Shown: one piece after another, positions 58,064 through 64,000 of the stretch | Position numbering within the stretch: position 1 is the first letter of the stretch | Layout: each line of letters starts with the position of its first letter | From: Robinsoniella peoriensis | GTDB lineage: Bacteria > Bacillota > Clostridia > Lachnospirales > Lachnospiraceae | Direction: 5' to 3' (one strand) | NCBI RefSeq assembly: GCF_042680125.1 | Contig: NZ_JBHTNY010000017.1 | DNA: 64,000 nt | Translations under genes and position numbers: made by a program | Notes under the pieces: model-generated | The model's input: the letters and a program-made list of their open reading frames with translations, nothing else | Databases searched by the model: none | What the model was told of the DNA's origin: nothing

Positions 58064-60205
58064 TCAACGATATCCTGCCAGTACCCTGATCTCGCTTCCA
58101 TCTAAAGAAATTTTTAATTCCTTTCGCTCAGTAAGAATATATCGCTCGCCCGTATCAATATCTACAAAAACATTAGAATCCGGTGATACTGTCATTGGCA
58201 AGAATACTGATACAGCTCCGTTTTCACAATCTAGTCTGCGAAGAATCACACACCATCCCTTTTCACAGTTCAGAATATCTACCCGAACTTCTGGTTGGTC
58301 GGATAAAGCGTTTTTTTCCACGGAAGCCATCTGTGCGAATTCGTCAAACAGCCGCAGTACTCCTCGGTCTCCTGATACACGGTAAGCTGCCCCCAACAGA
58401 GTACCACACATAACAGTTTTCCCATCTCCATACTGGTTTCTGACCATCATAGTCATGGGATTTTTCCCTGGAGTTCTACCCACTCCAGTTCCTGCAACCG
58501 GAACCAGTTCCTCCAAAAAGTAATAGCCTACAAAGGGATATTCCACTCCAAACAGTCCGCCTGCGAACTGAATCAAATTCCCATCTTCATTTTCTACACT
58601 CCACTGCTTTCCATAAGCAGCTGTCAGTGAGGCTGTAGAAAGGTCTCTTCCCTCACGCGCGCCGAAAATGTCATCAAATCCATAGCCTGGAACCTGTTCC
58701 GAATGTAAGTTCTCCTCGCCTTGGTATGCACCAAAAAATGCCTCCGCTACCAACATACCGCCGCCATGAACGTATTTACGTAATGCATCCGCCATAGGTT
58801 CCGTCATTAAATACGGACTGGGGTAATACACCAGAGAATAACTGTCCAGTCCCTCTTCTAACAATTGATCCGACGATTTTATATCTACCTGATAATTGAG
58901 ATGATAAAACGCATCGTATGCCCCCAAAAGAGAATTCATATATTTATCTGTAGAATCATTTGCACACCAGGTAAAAATCTCATTCCTGCAGTCCCTAACC
59001 AGGGCAATTTTGCTCGCTACAGGCTTGGCATCTGCCAAAAGATCCTTATAGGAATTCAGCGCTTTTCCCACACGTGATGCATATTCTAAGCGTTTATGAC
59101 TTCCTCCGTCCATCTTTGTGAGTCCCCATGCAGGACCTTCCTTCCCGCATCGTTCTGGCCTGTACTGCCAGTAAAGAAAACCTTTTATTCCATGGGCAAG
59201 AGGAGTGTACACCTGCTGTTGAAAATCCCGGAATGTATTAACAGACGGACGGTTAAAGCTTTCTCCTCCAACTATATGAATCTCTGCGCTGAGTACTGTT
59301 TTTTCCCCGGCAGCACAAACTGCCATTACTGCCATATAAGGTTCATGTCCAATGCTATTACCATAAACATCACATAACTTGGACATTCTATAGTCGTCAC
59401 AACAGGCATTAATCATATTGAAATATGGAATAGGCACCGTATGGACCATAACCGGATGACTGCTGTCAGTTTCCTTTACAACACGAATTCGTTCTCTCAA
59501 GTCCTCCGTCAGCGTCTCTGAAAAAAAAGTTCTCCAATCCAACATATCGCAATAAGTGTTACCCATCCTGGGTGCCTCTGTCTCAGCAAATGTCTGATAA
59601 TTCCGTTTCCAGGCCCGATTCAACGCATCTATCGTATCATATTTATCTGACAGCCAGACTTGAAAAGCCTTCACAGAAGCTTCACAATAACACACCATGC
59701 GCTGCATATCTGCTTCCCGTGCCAATCCACAGGTCAGTTCCGGTTCGTTCCAAAGGTCCCAGTACAGCAGTGTTTCATTGTCTGCATAGCGCTCTGCCAG
59801 CTTTTTAATAAATGCATACTTAAACTGTGATGACTGTTTATGGTGGTAACACGGTCCTGGCGCTCCACCTACCTGACGATACATAGGCGCCTGGGGATAA
59901 AGTTTCTGTCCGTTGGCCATTACCATCATGCATTCTGGATATTTTTCATATAACCACGCAGGTGCAGCATCCATAATAATATTTATGATGACAGACAATC
60001 CATGAACTTTTGCCAATTCCATGAGGATATCCAGATCGTTAAAATCATACCTGTCTTCTTCAGGTTGATTTGACCTCCAAACGGCCCATATTTTAATCGT
60101 GTTAAACCCATTTTTTCGAATATTATTAAGATCCCGATCCCATTCCTCCTTCACTGGCGTAGGAAATCGGTAGTATTGTACTCCGTATATCATCTGATTC
60201 TCCAT
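58064..60205 (-). CDS. GH42-family beta-galactosidase
   Basis: 713-residue intracellular glycoside hydrolase of family 42 (no signal peptide). The barrel opens MENQMIYGVQYYRFPTPVKEEWDRDLNNIRKNGFNTIKIWAVWR. The acid/base is Glu154 in YWDLWNEPE and the nucleophile is likely Glu308 in VLSAEIHIVGG. The central trimerisation-type domain (RKYVHGGGMLVAEAFFGAYQ) and a C-terminal beta-domain (CGTLLGAAYRVSGDRG, then LDGSEIRVLAGYR) complete the usual length. GAAGA precedes the ATG at 60205. It lies 57 bp after the YesN-type regulator gene and is probably induced by that system. Substrate: beta-galactosides or galacto-oligosaccharides by family. Confidence 0.88.
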   Translation of the reverse strand: MENQMIYGVQYYRFPTPVKEEWDRDLNNIRKNGFNTIKIWAVWRSNQPEEDRYDFNDLDILMELAKVHGLSVIINIIMDAAPAWLYEKYPECMMVMANGQKLYPQAPMYRQVGGAPGPCYHHKQSSQFKYAFIKKLAERYADNETLLYWDLWNEPELTCGLAREADMQRMVCYCEASVKAFQVWLSDKYDTIDALNRAWKRNYQTFAETEAPRMGNTYCDMLDWRTFFSETLTEDLRERIRVVKETDSSHPVMVHTVPIPYFNMINACCDDYRMSKLCDVYGNSIGHEPYMAVMAVCAAGEKTVLSAEIHIVGGESFNRPSVNTFRDFQQQVYTPLAHGIKGFLYWQYRPERCGKEGPAWGLTKMDGGSHKRLEYASRVGKALNSYKDLLADAKPVASKIALVRDCRNEIFTWCANDSTDKYMNSLLGAYDAFYHLNYQVDIKSSDQLLEEGLDSYSLVYYPSPYLMTEPMADALRKYVHGGGMLVAEAFFGAYQGEENLHSEQVPGYGFDDIFGAREGRDLSTASLTAAYGKQWSVENEDGNLIQFAGGLFGVEYPFVGYYFLEELVPVAGTGVGRTPGKNPMTMMVRNQYGDGKTVMCGTLLGAAYRVSGDRGVLRLFDEFAQMASVEKNALSDQPEVRVDILNCEKGWCVILRRLDCENGAVSVFLPMTVSPDSNVFVDIDTGERYILTERKELKISLDGSEIRVLAGYR

Positions 60206-60262
60206 ATTCTTCTCCTATTCTCTGCAGCCCTCAACGACAAATTTATCTGTTTTTCTTTTGCA

Positions 60263-61792
60263 TTATAACTTCCCACCCCGGTATTCCGTAGGCGTCTGCC
60301 CAGTAACACTTTTAAAAATACGGCTGAAATAGTAAGAATCTTCATACCCTACTTTCCATGCAACATTTTTAACCGTCATTTCCCGATAGGTCCGCAAAAG
60401 AAACTTTGCCTGCTTAACCTTTTTATTAATTATATACTCATTAGGAGAAATCCCTTTATATTTCCGAAAGAGTGTACAAAAATATGAATAATTAAATTCA
60501 AAATGGCGGGCAATATCCTGTACCAGCAAATGCTCCCTGTAATGCTGTGAAATATAAGCCTCAATTTCATCAATTTTATACTTGGTATTTGACTCATTGA
60601 TAGCCAAATTCCCTATATGATATTGATTTCTCACCCATTCAGCTGCTGTATTCATTAATTCTGTATAATTGTCGCAGGAACAAATGATCATACTTGATGC
60701 CAGTTCTATCTGGTCACTGGGAATCATCGCCAGACATCTCAGGATCCTGCTGACCACTTGTGTCAGCATTAACTGTGTATATCGCTTTTCCTTACAGATA
60801 TCCATTATTTTCCGGATTCTGCCAGTTGTTCTGTCTGGATTTGCTTCGTGTATCCCTTTTGACAGATCATTGAATTCCCCTTCAAGAATTTCTAAACCCG
60901 ACTTCTCCCTTAAACAATCAGATGTATACAACAGTTCGGAAGCGGCAAAAATCAGCTTCTTATACAGTACATTTTCAACCTCATGACTTAACCCGGGTAC
61001 TTCTTCCAAACTCTTCACAGTTCTAGATACAATGCATGTTACATGTACGTTTCCCCCAATACTTCTTTTTACAGATTGGTAGATTTTTTTAGTAAAGTCT
61101 TCCATATCAATTCCTGCACCTGTAAGGAAAAAAACATCTGCCTCATTTTGATAACTGCCGTAGAACGCAAAATGAAAGTTCTCCCCCTTACCAATTTTCT
61201 TACATATTGAATCATAATCAATTACTGAACCATTCTTATAGCTTCTCTCAAGAATACCGGATCGGTGGACGAAATAGGAACCCAGGCACAGTTTACATTC
61301 AAATAGGGACAGACTTTCTTCATCAAAAAATATAGAATCCGCATCATGTAATTGATCCGACATCAGCAATCCCCGCCTTGCACACTCTAGAAGTTTCCTC
61401 TTTTCTTCCAGACGGATCCGCCCCACATCCTTCTCCAGTTCTTCCAGCAAACCTGCTAATTTTTGATTGTCAATGGGTTTCAACAGGTAATCCTTCACGT
61501 CATACTGCAATGCTTTCTTAGCATATTCGAATTCCTTATAACCGCTGAGAATAACAATCTGGGCAGATTTATTTTCACTTCTCAGATTCTCAATCAACTC
61601 CAGTCCATCCATCAGCGGCATATATATATCCGTAAACACTACATCAGGGTTATATTCACTTATGACTTTTATCCCGTCTAATCCGTTTGTCGCCACAGCC
61701 ACTACCTGAAATCTGGGATTCAGACGCTGAATTTTAGACTTTATGTTGCGCAGGATCAGCGGTTCATCATCAATCACAACGCATCGTATCAT
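60263..61792 (-). CDS. YesN-type response regulator with AraC DNA-binding domain
   Basis: 509-residue regulator: receiver (about 1-120) with CVVIDDEPLILRNI, Asp55 in VVFTDIYMPLMDG, ILSGYKEFEYA and LLKPIDNQK. A long middle segment has no clear motif. The C-terminal AraC-type double helix-turn-helix (about 405-505) reads IEAYISQHYREHLLVQDIARHFEFNYSYFCTLFRKYKGISPNEYI, then VGYEDSYYFSRIFKSVTGQTPTEYR. It overlaps the kinase gene by four bases (ATGA). YesMN systems typically control carbohydrate uptake or degradation genes; the GH42 gene next door is the obvious target. Confidence 0.94.
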   Translation of the reverse strand: MIRCVVIDDEPLILRNIKSKIQRLNPRFQVVAVATNGLDGIKVISEYNPDVVFTDIYMPLMDGLELIENLRSENKSAQIVILSGYKEFEYAKKALQYDVKDYLLKPIDNQKLAGLLEELEKDVGRIRLEEKRKLLECARRGLLMSDQLHDADSIFFDEESLSLFECKLCLGSYFVHRSGILERSYKNGSVIDYDSICKKIGKGENFHFAFYGSYQNEADVFFLTGAGIDMEDFTKKIYQSVKRSIGGNVHVTCIVSRTVKSLEEVPGLSHEVENVLYKKLIFAASELLYTSDCLREKSGLEILEGEFNDLSKGIHEANPDRTTGRIRKIMDICKEKRYTQLMLTQVVSRILRCLAMIPSDQIELASSMIICSCDNYTELMNTAAEWVRNQYHIGNLAINESNTKYKIDEIEAYISQHYREHLLVQDIARHFEFNYSYFCTLFRKYKGISPNEYIINKKVKQAKFLLRTYREMTVKNVAWKVGYEDSYYFSRIFKSVTGQTPTEYRGGKL

Positions 61793-63603
61793 AACTTCTC
61801 CTCCCGCTCCTCAACCTCAATAACTACTCGTGCTCCTCCCAAACTGGAATCATTATCTATTAGGATCTGTACCCGACTGCGATATTGATATTTTAGCCTC
61901 ACATATACACTTATAATTGCCATATTATCTGGCTGAAGCTTCTCGTATCCATACTTATTTTCAAATATTTTATCAATACGCTTAATTTTCTGCCAAATTT
62001 TCTTCTGGCTTTCACTGTCAAAACCACGGCCATTATCCTCCACACAGAATCTCCATCCATACTCAGTCCTGCTGCAAACGGCAGATAACTGAAAAGGTGG
62101 AGCAATTGACTTAAACCCATGGCTGAAGCAATTCTCTATAATCGGCTGAAAAATCAGACGACACACGGGAACAGATGCTACCTGGGATTCCAGCTTACTA
62201 TTGTACTGGAAACTATCCTCATACCTATATTTCATGAAATGTAGATACAGACTCACATGCTCCATTTCTTCCTGAAGGGTAACCATCTGCGGATGATCCG
62301 CACTGATATAACGAAACAGAGCACTCAACTCAAAACACATCTGTTCCACTTTTTCATTTCCACTTTCCTCCCCGGCTGCTCCAATAGACATAAGAGCATT
62401 ATATAAAAAATGAGGATTGATTTTTGCCTGCAGCTGGTCTATTCTAAGGCATAATTCACTTTCACTCACCATAGCCAGCTGCTCTGCCGAACCTTTCAAC
62501 TTTGCCGTCATCTCTTCGAATGTATCCCTTAGCATCTCCACTTCGCAGTATTTCTCATTAAACTCTCCGGTCTGAAGAGGGGTGTCTAACGATACCTTTC
62601 TGACTTGTCCTGCCAACCGGTTAATGGGCTCCGCAATCTGTCGGGCTGTGATTGAAAAAGCAACCGCCAGCAATGCAAGCAGCAATATCCCTACAACCGT
62701 CACGATTGTCACAATTGTATAGACCGGACGCATATATTCCGCTTTAGGCTGGGTAAGCATTACTGTCCATGTTACACACTCTGCCATACCGTACACTGCT
62801 ACCATTTTTACACCACTGGAATCTTTGTATTCTATGCTTTCAATCTCTCCGGGCATACTGGAAAATTGTAAACTTTTCCAGCTATCCGGCTCGCCCAGAG
62901 AGAAAATCACCTGATTCCTTTTATTTAATATAGTAATTTCATAATCCGAATTCCCATCCTTTGCAGAACAGATATCTTCCAGCACACTATCTGATTTCTG
63001 TACCTCCACAAAACCCAAATCCTCAAATGGTGAATTCGTGTGCAACATTCTGCGCACCAAAGAAAAACAACTGTCCCCTGACTGTGTCCAATCATCTCGA
63101 TGGGGTGGAAGAACTCTGTACTGGTCTTTCTCCACCGCCCATTTTGGTTGTGCAGAATTCTGTTTAACTATTTTAGGACTGGGAGACATACTCAATCCTA
63201 CATAGGAGCTGCCCGTAAAAACATGAATACCTTCCACTAGCTTGTGTGGCATATTGAATACCCATAAAATCTCTTGGGCTTTCCAGCGCTCCGCCGAATT
63301 ATATTCAAAATAATTACGATCCCGATACTCATCTGTTCCGGCTGCCATCAGCATTTTCTGCAGTTCCTGATTCGCCACTATCTGACAGGCCACCGTATCC
63401 ATATCCTGAACGGCATCATCTATCTGCATACAAATATTCTTTACGGCCTCCCTATAATATTGATCTGATTCACTTGTATTCTCATGCCAAGTATACACAC
63501 TGTAGGCAGAAAAAGAAATAAGGATAAAAACCATACTCACTCCAAAAAGTATATCAAACAAACATCTGCGGAGTTCTTTTTTTGCTTTCTTGATTCCTTT
63601 CAT
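61789..63603 (-). CDS. YesM-type sensor histidine kinase
   Basis: 604-residue kinase. Membrane segments near residues 15-37 and 295-320 flank a large extracytoplasmic sensor (about 255 residues). A HAMP linker (RQIAEPINRLAGQV) leads to the His kinase domain with INPHFLYNALMSIG (phospho-acceptor His in the NPHFLYN motif) and HATPase elements FQPIIENCFSHGF and FCVEDNGRGFDSE. The start is uncertain: ATGs at 63603 and 63615 both follow AAGGAGGATG; I use 63603. The open frame extends to 63735 but that part lies in the repeat-like tail behind the intron remnant and lacks a membrane/kinase role. Confidence 0.9.
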   Translation of the reverse strand: MKGIKKAKKELRRCLFDILFGVSMVFILISFSAYSVYTWHENTSESDQYYREAVKNICMQIDDAVQDMDTVACQIVANQELQKMLMAAGTDEYRDRNYFEYNSAERWKAQEILWVFNMPHKLVEGIHVFTGSSYVGLSMSPSPKIVKQNSAQPKWAVEKDQYRVLPPHRDDWTQSGDSCFSLVRRMLHTNSPFEDLGFVEVQKSDSVLEDICSAKDGNSDYEITILNKRNQVIFSLGEPDSWKSLQFSSMPGEIESIEYKDSSGVKMVAVYGMAECVTWTVMLTQPKAEYMRPVYTIVTIVTVVGILLLALLAVAFSITARQIAEPINRLAGQVRKVSLDTPLQTGEFNEKYCEVEMLRDTFEEMTAKLKGSAEQLAMVSESELCLRIDQLQAKINPHFLYNALMSIGAAGEESGNEKVEQMCFELSALFRYISADHPQMVTLQEEMEHVSLYLHFMKYRYEDSFQYNSKLESQVASVPVCRLIFQPIIENCFSHGFKSIAPPFQLSAVCSRTEYGWRFCVEDNGRGFDSESQKKIWQKIKRIDKIFENKYGYEKLQPDNMAIISVYVRLKYQYRSRVQILIDNDSSLGGARVVIEVEEREEKL

Positions 63604-63960
63604 TTTGGTTTTCATCCTCCTTCTAACTGTTTTGCTGCGCGTTCTGAGGGGTGACTGCCGCTCTTTTGACTCCGCTGAAGCCACAGCAAACCCGTGCTGA
63701 GTCTTTAATGCTTGCTGCGATGTTGCCTTCCCCATTGATAGGCTGCATCGGCCTTCGGGGCTTTGTAAAATAAGCTCAATAGCATTACAACCCTGTTCCC
63801 TAACTGTCTATGCTTAGCTCCGTCTGTTACCAACCAGTACTCAAGACTCGCTAATGGTGGCTCGCTATGCCTTACCGTGTTGGATTTCCACCCACTAAAC
63901 CAATCGCCTTTTTTTCTGTACGCGCGTTTAGTAAAATCATATGTCACCATATGAAATCCT
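63604..63960 (-). other. Non-coding or intron-flanking sequence upstream of the kinase gene
   Basis: 357 bp with no recognisable gene. A minus-strand open frame (63705-63950) lacks a plausible ribosome binding site and looks like chance. TCATATG (63937-63943) and CATATGA (63948-63954) form a stem with a GTGA loop on the minus strand, right after the domain V-like hairpin, and could be a domain VI equivalent. Confidence 0.4.
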
Positions 63961-64000
63961 CTCCAGAACCGTACGTGCGGCTTTCCCGCATACGGCTCTT
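63961..64000 (-). ncRNA. Group II intron domain V-like hairpin, rest off window
   Basis: Read on the minus strand, GAGCCGTA pairs with TACGGTTC (one G-U) around an inner GCGG/CCGC stem with a GAAA-containing loop and an ACG bulge. The AGC triad and overall 34-base form are those of group II intron domain V. The window ends here; the intron body and any reverse transcriptase would lie to the right. Confidence 0.65.

Noticed and set aside
63705..63950. 81-codon minus-strand open frame next to the intron domain V
   Set aside because: No ribosome binding site or family resemblance that I can support; more likely non-coding sequence behind the intron.

Overview
The window looks like chromosomal DNA of a low-to-moderate GC Gram-positive gut anaerobe of the class Clostridia, most likely a Lachnospiraceae. 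The signs are AGGAGG-type ribosome binding sites, many TTG/GTG starts, a Thermoanaerobacter/Clostridium-type secondary alcohol dehydrogenase, YesMN and LytTR two-component systems, Gram-positive capsule kinases (CpsB/CpsD type), and TnpV/TnpX-like transposon debris typical of gut Firmicutes. The assignment comes from gene content only; there is no rRNA or tRNA in the window.

Layout. 1-4032 (minus): an operon of a duplicated-domain methyltransferase followed by a peptide/nickel-type ABC importer (two permeases and a lipoprotein cut by the window edge). 4200-5693 (plus): a divergent GntR/UTRA regulator with a palindromic operator over its own -10 box, then deoxyribose-phosphate aldolase. 5853-6987: a stand-alone NADP-type secondary alcohol dehydrogenase. 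6999-7111: an elaborate hairpin element separating it from the convergent capsule locus.

7113-32696 (minus): one long, tightly packed exopolysaccharide/capsule operon of 23 genes. From its promoter end: a helicase-associated-domain protein, a membrane-anchored beta-helix protein, GT2, acyltransferase, pyruvyl transferase family, Wzx flippase, four GT2 genes interrupted by a PglK-like ABC exporter, PglD-like acetyltransferase, DegT aminotransferase and PssD/PssE genes, then a Wzy polymerase, two tyrosine-kinase-like Wzz proteins flanked by two Ig-like membrane proteins, another GT2, CpsB phosphatase and the initiating sugar-phosphate transferase. Divergent from it (33037-39374, plus) is a LytTR response regulator, an 1134-residue surface protein and a 7TM GHKL kinase, which look like one signalling unit facing the capsule operon.

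39521-47623 (minus): a two-component system with an unknown membrane-anchored protein, then a LanFEG/CprABC-like antimicrobial peptide ABC transporter with its own two-component system (whose two genes have a strikingly different base composition), then an HxlR regulator. 47735-47896 is a 162-bp near-perfect palindromic repeat element. 47911-51605 (plus): flavin/4Fe-4S protein, an OpuC/EgtU-like permease-binding-protein fusion with its ATPase, and a macrodomain ADP-ribosylhydrolase. The SirTM sirtuin gene that should follow is broken: its head (51550) and tail (56435) are separated by about 4.3 kb of mobile-element debris, which itself contains a headless second SirTM copy, TnpV, and fragments of DUF1016, LysR, NB-ARC/TPR and large serine recombinase genes.

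56579-57949: D-Ala-D-Ala carboxypeptidase. 58064-63603 (minus): a YesMN two-component system with a GH42 beta-galactosidase. 63961-64000: what looks like domain V of a group II intron entering from the right edge. No CRISPR array and no tRNA or rRNA gene was seen.
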